64,000 bases of DNA from Ochrobactrum vermis (GTDB taxonomy: Bacteria > Pseudomonadota > Alphaproteobacteria > Rhizobiales > Rhizobiaceae): assembly GCF_002975205.1 (NCBI RefSeq), contig NZ_PCOC01000001.1:2166001-2230000 (forward strand). The letters are read 5' to 3'. The notes beneath the pieces are model-generated. The model was given only the letters and a program-made list of their open reading frames with translations, searched no databases and was not told the DNA's origin. Position numbers and translations under genes: made by a program. Of the stretch, positions 25,949 to 35,821 are shown in pieces. The number at the start of each line of letters is the position of its first letter. Position 1 is the first letter of the stretch.

Positions 25949-27427
25949 TTATTCGGCCCAGTAAGCCTGGGTCAGATCATCAGCCGGGATCGGCATGTTC
26001 TTCCACAGACCCTTGACGTTTTTGTTCCAGACGCCGATTTTCGGCAGCGCATAGAGGAAGACATTCGGTTCGTCGGCGGCCAGTTTTTCCTGCAACTTCT
26101 TGACGAGTTCCAGCTGTTCCTCGTCGCTGCCAGCCTCGGCATAAGACTTGTAGAGCGCCTTATAATCCGGGTTGTTATAGTTGAAGTAGTACTTGTCGCG
26201 GGCATAGATATCGAGATCGCGCGCTTCGGTATGGGCGATGATCGTCGCGTCGAAATCCGACCGCTTGAATACCTGATCCAGCCACTGCGCAAACTCGATC
26301 GGCACGAGATTGACCTGAATGCCGACCTCGGCCAGCATCGCCGCAATGATCTCGCCGCCGCGACGCGCATAGGCCGGTGGCGGCAGCGTGATGGTGATCG
26401 ACGTGCCTGCCGGAACACCAGCCTCTTCCAGAAGCTGCTTGGCTTTGGCCGGATCATAGGGATAGGTCTGCGAGAGATCGACATAGCCCGGATCGACCGG
26501 CGAATAATGCGAGCCGATCGGCGTGCCGAAGCCCGAATAGGTGCCTTCGATCAGCGCCTTGCTGTCAATGGCATGGGCCAGCGCCTGACGCACCTTCACA
26601 TTATCGAACGGCGCTTTCGCATTGTTCAGCGACAGCAGAACCTTGCCCGCGGTATCGCCCACTTCAACCTGCAACTTGTCGTCGCTCTTGAAGCGGCTGA
26701 TCAGTTCTGGGGCCTGGAACATCGGGAAGACGTCGATGTCACCGGCAAGGATGGCGGCAGCGGCAGCCGAAGGGTCGCTGACGAAACGGAATGTGACGGC
26801 AGAAAGCTTTGCAGGCTCGCCCCAGTAATCCGCATTGCGCTCCAGTTCGACACGGTCGCCCTGCACCCAGCGCTTGAACTTGAACGGACCTGTGCCGACC
26901 GGCTTGGTCTTGTTCTCGCCAGCCGAATTCGGTGCGATCATCACCGCGTCGCCCCAGCCCATATTGAACAGGAAGTTCGAGGTCGGGCGCTTCAGCGTGA
27001 CAACGGCGGTCGCAGGATCAGGACATTGCGTGCTGTCAATCGGCGCAAACAGGCCCTTTTGCGCATTGGTGGAATCCGGAGCGACGGCGCGCTCATAAGA
27101 GAACTTCACCACCGAGCAGTCGAACGGCGTCCCGTCATGAAACTTCACGCCCTGACGCAGCTTGAACGTATAGGTCTTCTTGTCGTCGGAGACGGTCCAG
27201 CTTTCAGCCAGAAGCGGCTTCACCGTGCCGTCTTCGACAATGCGCACAAGACCTTCATAAAGGTTGGCATAGGTAACCTGCCGGATACCGGCGGCAGCAT
27301 TGGCGGTCGGGTCCAGACCCGGCGGCTCCAGCACTTCGCCGACCACCAGCGTGTCTTTCGCGAAGGCACCGTTGATCGATGCCAGCATCGTAGCCGTTAT
27401 AAGCCCGGCTTTCAGTAAGTTACCCAT
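25949..27427 (-). CDS. Periplasmic substrate-binding protein of the peptide-type ABC transporter
   Basis: ATG 27427 gives 492 residues with a signal peptide (MGNLLKAGLITATMLASING, cleavage after AFA). The SBP_bac_5 family features are present (YEGLVRI, then YTFKLRQGVKFHDGTPF). It lacks a lipobox, so it is a free periplasmic protein. The ligand is not readable; peptides or another amide-containing compound would suit the amidase in the operon. Confidence 0.9.
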   Translation of the reverse strand: MGNLLKAGLITATMLASINGAFAKDTLVVGEVLEPPGLDPTANAAAGIRQVTYANLYEGLVRIVEDGTVKPLLAESWTVSDDKKTYTFKLRQGVKFHDGTPFDCSVVKFSYERAVAPDSTNAQKGLFAPIDSTQCPDPATAVVTLKRPTSNFLFNMGWGDAVMIAPNSAGENKTKPVGTGPFKFKRWVQGDRVELERNADYWGEPAKLSAVTFRFVSDPSAAAAAILAGDIDVFPMFQAPELISRFKSDDKLQVEVGDTAGKVLLSLNNAKAPFDNVKVRQALAHAIDSKALIEGTYSGFGTPIGSHYSPVDPGYVDLSQTYPYDPAKAKQLLEEAGVPAGTSITITLPPPAYARRGGEIIAAMLAEVGIQVNLVPIEFAQWLDQVFKRSDFDATIIAHTEARDLDIYARDKYYFNYNNPDYKALYKSYAEAGSDEEQLELVKKLQEKLAADEPNVFLYALPKIGVWNKNVKGLWKNMPIPADDLTQAYWAE

Positions 27428-27450
27428 GGGTTCCCCTATCCCTCCAACTT

Positions 27451-28197
27451 TTAAATCGAGCGCCCGCCATCCACGTCGAGCGCAACCCCTGTAATCATAG
27501 AGGCAGCGGGCGAGCAAAGGAAAGCCGCCGCTTCAGCCAGATCGTCAGGTTTCAACAGGCGGCCCATCGGGATGGAATCGCGGAACTTCTTGCGGATTTC
27601 TTCGGTGTCCTCACCCATGAACGTGGTGAGCAACGGCGTCTCACCGGCAACCGGGTTCAACGCCACAACGCGGATTTTCGACGGTGCGAGTTCAATGGCA
27701 AGCGCCTTCGTCACCGAAACGACCCAGCCCTTGGTCGCGTTGTACCAGGCGAGGTTCGGACGCGGGCGACCAGCGCCGGTCGAAGCGACGTTCAATATAA
27801 CGCCTTCGCCATTGCCCTTGAAATGCGGAATGAGCTTGCGCGTCATCAGATAGACGCCGCGCACATTGACGCCGAGAATGCGGTCGAACTCTTCCGGCTC
27901 CACCAGTTCGGCATTTTGCGGCTTGTGACCAATGCCGGCATTGTTGATCAGAATATCGACCTTGCCGAATTTCGACAGAGCGGCTTCCACCGCTGCATCG
28001 ACATCGGCTTCCTTGGAAATATCGGCAGCCACGGCCAACGCCGCATCGCCGATTTCGCCTGCGACGCGCTCAGCGCCTGCCTTGTCGCGGTCAACGATGA
28101 CGACCTTTGCGCCGCCGTCAGCAAAGCGCTTTGCCATGCCTTCGCCAAACCCTGAACCTGCTCCCGTGATGAGCGCGACCTTACCTTCAAGCGACAC
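27451..28197 (-). CDS. Short-chain dehydrogenase/reductase
   Basis: 248 residues of the classical SDR type: TGAGSGFG cofactor site (about 10-17), NNAG (about 88), and catalytic Ser/Tyr/Lys in VASTGAG and YNATK. It ends with the ALDVDGGRSI tail. It lies between the aldehyde dehydrogenase and the transporter in the same direction, suggesting an alcohol-to-aldehyde step in the pathway. Confidence 0.9.
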   Translation of the reverse strand: MSLEGKVALITGAGSGFGEGMAKRFADGGAKVVIVDRDKAGAERVAGEIGDAALAVAADISKEADVDAAVEAALSKFGKVDILINNAGIGHKPQNAELVEPEEFDRILGVNVRGVYLMTRKLIPHFKGNGEGVILNVASTGAGRPRPNLAWYNATKGWVVSVTKALAIELAPSKIRVVALNPVAGETPLLTTFMGEDTEEIRKKFRDSIPMGRLLKPDDLAEAAAFLCSPAASMITGVALDVDGGRSI

Positions 28198-28208
28198 TAT
28201 GCTTCTCC

Positions 28209-29681
28209 TTAACCGTGATACACGGAAATCGTCTTCAGCGAGGCAAACCCGTAGAGCGCCTCAAAACCCTTTTCGCGGCCATGGCCGGATTTCTTCACGC
28301 CGCCAAACGGCAGTTCGATGCCACCGCCAGCGCCGTAATTATTGATGAACACCTGACCGGCATGGATGGCATGCGCGAGGCGGAACTGGCGTCCGCCGTC
28401 ATTGGTCCAGATGCCGCAGACGAGGCCGTATGAAGTCCCATTGGCAATCGCGATGGCTTCTTCTTCCGTGTCGAAAGGCAGAATGACCTGCACCGGACCA
28501 AAGATTTCCTCCTGCGCCAGACGATGATCGGCAGGCACGTCGCGGATCAGCGTCGGCAACACATAGGCCCCGCCTTCCGGCGCGTCGTCGGTCAGCACGC
28601 CTTGCGCGGCGATGGCCAGCCCGCTTTCCTTGGCCAGTTCCAGATAGCTCTCGACAATTGCCTTCTGGCGCTGCGACACAACCGGGCCGACCGACGGATC
28701 GGCGCTGGCAGGGCCAACCTTCAGTGCGCGATAGCGTTCGCTCATGCGCGCGACGACATCTTCATAAATGCTGCGCTCGACGAGGATGCGTGATGCTGCC
28801 GAGCAGGTCTGACCGGCATTTTGAATGCCCGCATTGACCAGAAAAGGCAAAGCGCGGTCGAGATCGGCATCGGCGAAAACGATCTGCGGCGATTTTCCGC
28901 CGAGTTCCAGCGTCACCGGCACGGTGTTCTTCGCTGCTGCGGCCTGTACCGCTTCGCCCGTGCGCACCGACCCCGTGAACGAGATGTGGTTGACATCGGG
29001 ATGTTCGGAGAGTGCTGCGCCAGCTTCCGCGCCAAGCCCGGTCACGACATTGAGCGCGCCGACCGGCAGTCCAGCCTTTTCGGCAATTTTCGCGAATTCC
29101 AGAATGGTCAGGCAGGCTTCTTCGGCAGGCTTGACCACGGCTGCATTGCCCATGGCCAACGCCGCACCAAGGCTGCGGCCAAGAATCTGCATCGGATAGT
29201 TCCACGGAATGATATGGCCCGTGACGCCATGCGGCTCATAGATCGACAGAACCGTAAAGCCGTTCTGATAAGGCAGCGTGTCGCCGTGCACCTTGTCGGC
29301 AGATGCGCCGTAAAACTCAAGATAACGCGCCAGCGCCACCACGTCGGCGCGGGCTTGGCTGACCGGCTTGCCGACATCCTTCGATTCCAGATCGGTCAGA
29401 AGGTCGATATTCTTCAACACCTCTTCCGAAATGCGATGCAGCACGCGGCCACGCTCGGTGGCGGTCAGCTTGCCCCATTCGCCGGAAAGCGCCTTGCGGG
29501 CAGCCGCCACAGCCTCATCGATATCGGCCTTGGTGCCGCGCGCAATCAGCGCCAGATCGCTGCCATCGGAAGGGTTCTTGACAGTGATATGCTCGCCGCC
29601 AGCCGCATCCTGCCACTGACCCGCGATGAAATTGCCATAACGGAGCAAGCCCGCTCCTCCCGTCTGGTTCTCATGCTTCAT
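28209..29681 (-). CDS. NAD(P)-dependent aldehyde dehydrogenase
   Basis: ATG 29681 (GGGAG 7 bases upstream) gives 490 residues. The ALDH signatures are present: PWNYP, the catalytic Glu in LELGGKSP and Cys in NAGQTCSAASR. It overlaps the GntR gene by 11 bases, so regulator and enzyme are cotranscribed. It would oxidise an aldehyde from the SDR step to an acid. Confidence 0.92.
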   Translation of the reverse strand: MKHENQTGGAGLLRYGNFIAGQWQDAAGGEHITVKNPSDGSDLALIARGTKADIDEAVAAARKALSGEWGKLTATERGRVLHRISEEVLKNIDLLTDLESKDVGKPVSQARADVVALARYLEFYGASADKVHGDTLPYQNGFTVLSIYEPHGVTGHIIPWNYPMQILGRSLGAALAMGNAAVVKPAEEACLTILEFAKIAEKAGLPVGALNVVTGLGAEAGAALSEHPDVNHISFTGSVRTGEAVQAAAAKNTVPVTLELGGKSPQIVFADADLDRALPFLVNAGIQNAGQTCSAASRILVERSIYEDVVARMSERYRALKVGPASADPSVGPVVSQRQKAIVESYLELAKESGLAIAAQGVLTDDAPEGGAYVLPTLIRDVPADHRLAQEEIFGPVQVILPFDTEEEAIAIANGTSYGLVCGIWTNDGGRQFRLAHAIHAGQVFINNYGAGGGIELPFGGVKKSGHGREKGFEALYGFASLKTISVYHG

Positions 29682-30396
29682 CTTCATTCTCCCGAAGAGG
29701 CTGTTCCGCCTCCAATCTTGCCGTGGTGGCGCGGATATGCGCCCGCGCCAGCCGCTCAGCCTGTTCGCCATCGCGCGCGGCAATGGCCTCAACGATGGCG
29801 CCATGTTCGCGGATTGCATCGCGCGCACGGTCTACCGATAGCGAAAAGGATGGCGCGAAAACCTGCGATGTCATGCGCAACAGCGGCACGAAGGCGATCA
29901 GCGAGGCGTTGCCCGCCGTGTTCATCACCGCCATATGAAAATCGACATTGGACTGGGTATAGGCTTTCGCATCCCACGGATCGACCACAGCCGACTGGCC
30001 CGCAACATGGGTGCGCAACCGCGCGATATCCGCATCGCTCGCCCGCTCGGCGGCAAAGCGCGCCGCAACACCGTCCAGCACTTCACGCACGGCATAGGCA
30101 TCGATCAGGCGGGTGAGATCGGCGGAGGCGACACGTACTCCCCTGCCCGGCAGATGGATGACCAGCCCGTCGCGCTCCAGAACACGCAAGGCTTCCCGCA
30201 AGGGCGTGCGGCTGATGCCGAATTCGGTGGCTATATGCTCCTGCCGGAGGATCGCGCCCGGCGCATAAACGCCCGCATAGATTCGCTCCCGAAGCGCCTC
30301 TGCCACTTCGTCCAGCAAACGGGTCTGACTACGCCATTCATAAGCCGCCAATCGAAAAGCCTCCCAACTTTTCTGGACACAATATCCTGGATACAA
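29671..30396 (-). CDS. GntR/FadR family transcriptional regulator
   Basis: 241 residues. The winged helix (about 25-90) has ILRQEHIATEFGISRTPLREALR. The FCD ligand domain (about 100-225) has metal-site residues in VREVLDG, DFHMAVM and EHGAIVEAI. It heads the operon and probably senses a pathway metabolite. The near-repeat TGTATCC/TGTGTCC at its start could be the operator. Confidence 0.88.
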   Translation of the reverse strand: MYPGYCVQKSWEAFRLAAYEWRSQTRLLDEVAEALRERIYAGVYAPGAILRQEHIATEFGISRTPLREALRVLERDGLVIHLPGRGVRVASADLTRLIDAYAVREVLDGVAARFAAERASDADIARLRTHVAGQSAVVDPWDAKAYTQSNVDFHMAVMNTAGNASLIAFVPLLRMTSQVFAPSFSLSVDRARDAIREHGAIVEAIAARDGEQAERLARAHIRATTARLEAEQPLRENEDEA

Positions 30397-30547
30397 AATC
30401 AGTCAATCTGAAAACGGGCGTGCTTTTCAGAAATCAAACGGGGAATGGAAGACCGGAAATTTCGTAAGAGACGTTCAAAACGATATGAACAGTCGAAATG
30501 CGTGACTGTCGAGCGTCAGCGCGTATCGGCGCGTATCTGAAACCTGC

Positions 30548-31399
30548 TCATTCTCCGACGATTTCTGCCAGCATTTCGGCAAGCTGACGGATCTGATCTG
30601 GCCCATTGTCCATGTGCCGGATGACGATTTCCATCGGTTCGACGGACGGCAGTCCAGCAGCGGCAGGCACCACCCGATGACCGGGAAGCGCGACACGCGT
30701 CGGCAGCAGGCTGACGCCTAGCCCCTCGGCGACGGCACTCTGGATACTCGCCAGGCTGGAGCTGGTAAAAACCACATGCCAGCGCCTGCCGGCCCTATCG
30801 AGAGCTTCCATCATATCACTGCGATAAAGTCCGTTTGGCGGGAACACGACAAGCGGCAGCGGGTCGACATGGGAAACGGGAAAATCAGCGCTATCGAGCC
30901 ATGAAAGGGGTTCGGGCCAGTGCATGGTCCCTACCGTTTCGCCGCGCTTCTGCTTCACCATGACGAGGTCGAACTCACCGGTCTCAAAACCTTTCTGCAA
31001 GTCGCGGCTGAGACCGCTTGTCACTTCAAGTTTCGTGTTGGGGTGCGTGCGCATGAAACGTGCCAGCGCAGGTGTCACCAGCCGTGAAGCAAAATCCTCT
31101 GGCAATCCGAGGCGAAATACGGCGGCAAGCGCCGTTCCGGTCATCGCGGCTGCGGCCTCATCATGCAGATGCAAGATGCGGCGCGCATAGCCAAGCAGTT
31201 TTTCGCCTGCATCTGTCGGGCGCACATCATGCCTGGCACGCTCCAGAAGCACCTGCCCGGCGGCTTCCTCCAGCCGTATAATCTTCTGACTCACGGTCGA
31301 TTGTGTCGAGTGCAATTGCAAAGCCGCCGCCGTGAAACTGCGGCTGTCGACGACAGCCACGAATGCCCGCATCAGATCGAGATTGAACGTAGTATTCAT
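30548..31399 (-). CDS. LysR family transcriptional regulator
   Basis: 283 residues. The N-terminal HTH has FVAVVDSRSFTAAALQLHSTQSTVSQKIIRLE, and a LysR substrate domain follows from about residue 90. It is divergent from the ankyrin/deaminase/MFS genes with an 84-base AT-rich gap, the classic LysR-controlled arrangement. Confidence 0.9.
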   Translation of the reverse strand: MNTTFNLDLMRAFVAVVDSRSFTAAALQLHSTQSTVSQKIIRLEEAAGQVLLERARHDVRPTDAGEKLLGYARRILHLHDEAAAAMTGTALAAVFRLGLPEDFASRLVTPALARFMRTHPNTKLEVTSGLSRDLQKGFETGEFDLVMVKQKRGETVGTMHWPEPLSWLDSADFPVSHVDPLPLVVFPPNGLYRSDMMEALDRAGRRWHVVFTSSSLASIQSAVAEGLGVSLLPTRVALPGHRVVPAAAGLPSVEPMEIVIRHMDNGPDQIRQLAEMLAEIVGE

Positions 31400-31483
31400 A
31401 AATCAACTGAATATCATTTTAACATTTAATTTTCAAATATTACCACCAGCCTGTATGAAAACGATCAACCAAGGGAGCCGTGA

Positions 31484-32173
31484 ATGCGCCGAATCTTATT
31501 CAGCTTAAGTGCCTTGGCATTGATTGCAGGAGCGATTGTGATGAGCGAACCCACCTTGCCTGGCCATCAGGCCATCGCACAAACCGAAACCGGCCTTGTC
31601 GAAGCGGCCAGCGCCGGTAATCTCGCCGCCGTGAATGCGGCCATCAAGGCCGGAGCCGATCTTGAAGTGCGTGGCAAGAATGGCGAAACGGCCCTGCTTG
31701 CCGCCACCCACGCCAATCAGATTGATGTCGCATGCGCGTTGATCGAGGCGGGCGCGAATGTGAATGCCAAGGACGCGATCAACGACAGTCCCTATCTTTA
31801 TGCGGGCGCGCGCGGACACCTCGAAATCCTGAAACTGACGCTTGCGCATGGCGCGGACCTGAAGAGTACCAACCGCTATGGCGGAACGGCGCTCATTCCC
31901 GCCTCCGAACGCGGGCATGTCGAAACGGTGCGCACGCTGATCGAGGCTGGCGTCAAGGTTGATCATGTCAACAATCTTGGCTGGACGGCGCTTCTTGAAG
32001 CCATCATGCTCGGTGATGGCGGCCAGCGCCATGTCGATATCGTGAAGCTCCTCATCGACGCCGGTGCCGACGTCAATCTGGCAGACAATGACGGCATTAC
32101 ACCGCTTCAGCATGCGAGCAGCCGTGGTTATGCACCCATGGTCGCCCTTCTCGAAAAGGCGGGCGCAAAATGA
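31484..32173 (+). CDS. Secreted ankyrin-repeat protein
   Basis: 229 residues with an N-terminal signal peptide or anchor (about 3-20). About five ankyrin repeats (residues 38-228) follow, with the GKTAL/GETALLAA and AGADVN motifs. The probable role is protein binding in the periplasm. It overlaps the deaminase gene by 4 bases. Confidence 0.85.
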   Translation: MRRILFSLSALALIAGAIVMSEPTLPGHQAIAQTETGLVEAASAGNLAAVNAAIKAGADLEVRGKNGETALLAATHANQIDVACALIEAGANVNAKDAINDSPYLYAGARGHLEILKLTLAHGADLKSTNRYGGTALIPASERGHVETVRTLIEAGVKVDHVNNLGWTALLEAIMLGDGGQRHVDIVKLLIDAGADVNLADNDGITPLQHASSRGYAPMVALLEKAGAK

Positions 32174-32640
32174 GCGGCGACAGCACCTTTCTCGATCAGG
32201 CCATAAGGCTCGCCTTCGACAATGTCGATCAGGGTGGACGCCCGTTCGGCGCCGTGGTGGTCAAGGACGGTGAGGTCATCGCCACAGGCGTCAATCGCAT
32301 GCGGGCCGATTGCGATCCGACCGCCCATGCCGAATTGCTGGCACTGCGCGCGGCGGGCAAGACGCTGCAATCGCCGCGTCTCGATGGCTGTGAAGTCTAT
32401 GCAAGCGGCCAGCCCTGCCCGATGTGCTTTGCCGCGATGCGCATGGCGGGCGTCAAAAAAATCCGCTTCGCCTATTCCAATGAGCAGGCCGAGCCCTTTG
32501 GCCTTTCAACCGCAAAAATCGCGACTGAGCTTGCCAAGCCCCTCAGCGCACAGACTGGCGTCAGCTTCGAACATTCCCCGCCGGAAAACGATCCTGAACT
32601 CTACCAGGCATGGGAAAACAAGAACAAGGCAGGCGCCTGA
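32170..32640 (+). CDS. CMP/dCMP-type nucleoside/base deaminase (guanine deaminase-like)
   Basis: 156 residues with zinc ligands in THAHAE-type PTAHAELLAL and PCPMC (catalytic Glu and Cys pair). Bacterial guanine deaminases of this size share the layout. The operon with a CynX-type exporter suggests purine or amine handling. Overlap with the ankyrin gene and a 3-base gap to the next gene indicate one transcript. Confidence 0.8.
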   Translation: MSGDSTFLDQAIRLAFDNVDQGGRPFGAVVVKDGEVIATGVNRMRADCDPTAHAELLALRAAGKTLQSPRLDGCEVYASGQPCPMCFAAMRMAGVKKIRFAYSNEQAEPFGLSTAKIATELAKPLSAQTGVSFEHSPPENDPELYQAWENKNKAGA

Positions 32641-32643
32641 GAC

Positions 32644-33864
32644 ATGCAGACCACCGCCCATCCTGCAACCAGCAGCAAGCATGCAGCAAGCCTCGCACTC
32701 ATCGTCCTGATCGGCCTCAACCTGCGTCCGTTCCTGACCGCGCCGGGGCCGGTACTTTCGGACATTGCAGCCGATACCGGCATGGGTTTCGGTGCGCTTT
32801 CCCTGCTGACCTTTCTGCCAATGATGCTGATGGGACTTGGCGCTTTCGCTGCTCCCCGCATCCAGTCGCTGTTCGGCACCCGCCGCAGCATGTTCTCAGC
32901 ACTTGCCATTCTTGTAGCAGGCTCCCTCCTGCGCGGCTTTGTGCCGGGTGGCGTTTCGCTGGTCCTGACCGCCGTTTTGTGCGGTGCCGGCGTTGCGATG
33001 ATCCAGGCCTTGATGCCCGGCCTTATCAAGGCCAATTTCCCGTCGAGCATTGCCGCCGTGACCGGGCTCTACTCGGCCATGATCATGGGCGGCGGCGCTC
33101 TCGGGGCACGGTTGACACCATGGCTTGCAGGCACGGAGCACAATTGGCGCTTTGCCCTCGCCGTTCTTGCAATTCCAGCGGTGCTGGCGTTGCTGACGGC
33201 AATCCCCATTCTCCGCGAAACATCATCGTCAGGCAAAAATTCCGGAATAACCGGGCATCTGCTGCGACGCCCCCGCACCTGGGTGCTGATGGCCGCTTTC
33301 GGTCTCGTCAACGCGGGCTATTCATCCATGGTCGCCTGGCTCGCCCCCTATTACCAGTCGCTGGGTCTTGCCGCTTCCACGACCGGCAATCTTGTTGCGG
33401 CGATGGCCGTCGCACAAGCCATCTCGGCCTTCGGGCTGCCTCTGCTCGCCCGCCACAGCACCGACCGCCGCCCTTGGTTGCTGCTGACACTGGCCATGCA
33501 GGCAATTGGCTTCGCAGGTCTTGCTTTCGCACCGCAGCTTTCGCCTTTCTGCTGGTCAGCCATCTGCGGCGCTGGGCTCGGCGGCAGCTTCGCCCTTGCG
33601 ATGATCACATCGCTCGATCACCTGCCCAGACCGGAAGAAGCAGGCGCTCTGGCTGCCATGATGCAGGGCGGCGGTTTTCTGATCGCCGCTATCGGCCCCG
33701 TCGCGACCGCCTTCCTGCACAGTCTTACCGGTTCGTTCGCCTCCGGCTGGATCATGCATCTCGTTCTGGTCGCAAGCATCTGTCCGCTTTATCTCAGCTT
33801 CAATCCACGCAAATATGCGCATGTAATGAAACTGCCGGTTCAGGCGGAAACTGGCACACAATAG
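32644..33864 (+). CDS. CynX/NimT family MFS transporter
   Basis: 406 residues with 12 hydrophobic helices and the family opening GLNLRPFLTAPGPVL. These transporters handle cyanate or nitroimidazole-like compounds; the actual substrate is unknown. It is the last gene of the LysR-linked operon. Confidence 0.85.
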   Translation: MQTTAHPATSSKHAASLALIVLIGLNLRPFLTAPGPVLSDIAADTGMGFGALSLLTFLPMMLMGLGAFAAPRIQSLFGTRRSMFSALAILVAGSLLRGFVPGGVSLVLTAVLCGAGVAMIQALMPGLIKANFPSSIAAVTGLYSAMIMGGGALGARLTPWLAGTEHNWRFALAVLAIPAVLALLTAIPILRETSSSGKNSGITGHLLRRPRTWVLMAAFGLVNAGYSSMVAWLAPYYQSLGLAASTTGNLVAAMAVAQAISAFGLPLLARHSTDRRPWLLLTLAMQAIGFAGLAFAPQLSPFCWSAICGAGLGGSFALAMITSLDHLPRPEEAGALAAMMQGGGFLIAAIGPVATAFLHSLTGSFASGWIMHLVLVASICPLYLSFNPRKYAHVMKLPVQAETGTQ

Positions 33865-34046
33865 CGTGACCCCGCCAGTTTATGGCCCAAAAACAGTTTT
33901 CGTTGAGCAATTTTAGGCTAGATAGCTTGCTGACCTTCCCAATCGGGTTAAGGTTACAGGAACGCTGCCTTTTTTGCGCGGCACTTGCAGCGATTCCGGC
34001 CGACACAGAATCGTAAGCCGCTCTAGTCCCGAATACTGGTCATGAC

Positions 34047-35426
34047 ATGAAGCACGAAACCGCTATCCAGCAAGGCAAGCCCACCGCTCCGGATGGTTTG
34101 CCTAAGCCGAGAATCTATTGGGCATGGGCGACCCTGATGGTGGGTCTGACACTCGCGGTCGTCGATGGCACGATTGCAAATGTCGCCTTGCCGACGATTG
34201 CTGCCGATTTTTCTGCCGGTCCCGCAGCCTCGATCTGGATCGTCAACGGCTATCAGCTCGCAATTGTGGTCACCCTGCTTCCACTTGCGGCGCTTGGCGA
34301 AATCTATGGCTATCGGCGGGTCTATCTTGGCGGGGTGGCGTTGTTTACAGTCGCTTCCGTGGCCTGCATCTTCTCGCGCTCGCTTGAAGCGCTCACTTTG
34401 GCCCGCATCATACAAGGACTGGGCGCAGCAGGCCTGATGAGTGTGAACACCGCCCTTCTGCGCTATACGGTGCCGCAGGCAAAATTCGGCACAGCCATCG
34501 GCCTCAATGCGCTCTTTGTTGCGGTTTCGTCGACCATCGGGCCGACACTTGCCGGCGTCATACTGTCCTCCCTGAGCTGGCCCTGGCTTTTCGTCATCAA
34601 TATTCCGCTCGGCGTCGCTGCGGTCCTTATGGGTCTCAAAAGCCTGCCCGAGAATGACCGCTCTGCGCGCAAATTCGACGTGGTCAGCGCCTTTCTGTCA
34701 GCACTCACCTTCGGTCTCCTGATCACGTCCATCGACAGTGCAGGCAACGAAATCGGTTCTTCCATCGTGCTGTTACAGGCGGCGGGCTGCGTGATCGCAG
34801 CCGTTCTCCTCACACGACGGTCGTTGCGCATGGCCGATCCGCTACTGCCGCTCGATCTCTTGCGCATCCCGGTTTTCGCGCTTTCCATCTGTACCTCGAT
34901 CATGTCGTTTCTGGCGCAGATGATGGCATTCATCTCGCTGCCTTTCCTCTTTCAGATCGTGTTTGGTTTCAAGCCGATCGAGGTAGGCTTTCTGATGATG
35001 CCATGGCCCATCGCGCTAGCACTCGTTGCGCCACTTTCGGGTAAACTGTCCGACAAATATTCACCGGCCATTCTAGGCCTGCTGGGCCTGATCACATTCG
35101 CCGTCGGCCTTGCTCTGGTCGGCATGTTGCCGGAACACCCATCCATCATGGATATCTGTTGGCGCATGGCAATCTGCGGAATTGGCTTCGGCCTGTTTCA
35201 GGCACCAAACAATCGCATGATGATTACGTCCACGCCACGAGCGCGCAGCGGTGCGGCAAGCGGCATGCTGGGCACAGCGCGCCTTCTCGGCCAGTCGCTT
35301 GGGGCGGCATTCGTCGCATTTTTGCTGGCGCAATGGGGCGTGGAAGGAACGCCCTATATTCTCTTCTTCGCATCCGGCTTCGCACTGTTTGCCTCGCTCA
35401 TCAGCGTCACACGCCTTGGGCGATGA
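34047..35426 (+). CDS. MFS efflux transporter of the DHA2 type
   Basis: 459 residues with about 14 hydrophobic helices. LTLAVVDGTIANVALPTIA and GLGAAGLMSVNTAL are motifs of the drug:H+ antiporter DHA2 group (EmrB/SmvA). It would pump out cationic or lipophilic drugs. No partner membrane-fusion gene is adjacent. The 180-base gap upstream shows no other gene. Confidence 0.87.
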   Translation: MKHETAIQQGKPTAPDGLPKPRIYWAWATLMVGLTLAVVDGTIANVALPTIAADFSAGPAASIWIVNGYQLAIVVTLLPLAALGEIYGYRRVYLGGVALFTVASVACIFSRSLEALTLARIIQGLGAAGLMSVNTALLRYTVPQAKFGTAIGLNALFVAVSSTIGPTLAGVILSSLSWPWLFVINIPLGVAAVLMGLKSLPENDRSARKFDVVSAFLSALTFGLLITSIDSAGNEIGSSIVLLQAAGCVIAAVLLTRRSLRMADPLLPLDLLRIPVFALSICTSIMSFLAQMMAFISLPFLFQIVFGFKPIEVGFLMMPWPIALALVAPLSGKLSDKYSPAILGLLGLITFAVGLALVGMLPEHPSIMDICWRMAICGIGFGLFQAPNNRMMITSTPRARSGAASGMLGTARLLGQSLGAAFVAFLLAQWGVEGTPYILFFASGFALFASLISVTRLGR

Positions 35427-35562
35427 CTTCATCCACAGCTTTGGAGAGAGCCGGCAAATATCTTGCACAAGGAAGCGAATTTCCCTGTTGCAATCTCAGA
35501 AGCGTTGGTCCATATAGCGCCTGCCTGACGGAAACGAACGGTTTCCGGAATGACTGGCGCGA

Positions 35563-35637
35563 GCGGGTGTAGCTCAGGGGTAGAGCACAACCTTGCCAAG
35601 GTTGGGGTCGAGGGTTCGAATCCCTTCGCCCGCTCCA
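35563..35637 (+). tRNA. tRNA-Gly (anticodon GCC)
   Basis: A 75-base cloverleaf: acceptor GCGGGTG/CGCCCGC, loop TTGCCAA with anticodon GCC, T-loop GTTCGAATC, encoded CCA. Confidence 0.97.
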
Positions 35638-35821
35638 GTTTCTCTTCAGATCAGGTTTTACGAAGGCTGCCGACAGGCGGCCTTTCGTGTTTCAAGACTG
35701 AGCTGTTCGGACTTCTGCTAAAGCGGCCCCATTTAAAACAGAGCCGTTGGAACCGCTCTATCTGTTTGTTTTTACGCATGTCTTTATCTCGAAACCCGCT
35801 CTCATTTTCGGGAGACATGCT

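Noticed and set aside
25886..27418. 510-residue plus-strand frame opposite the substrate-binding protein
   Set aside because: Exact antisense of a well-supported gene; composition typical of a shadow frame.
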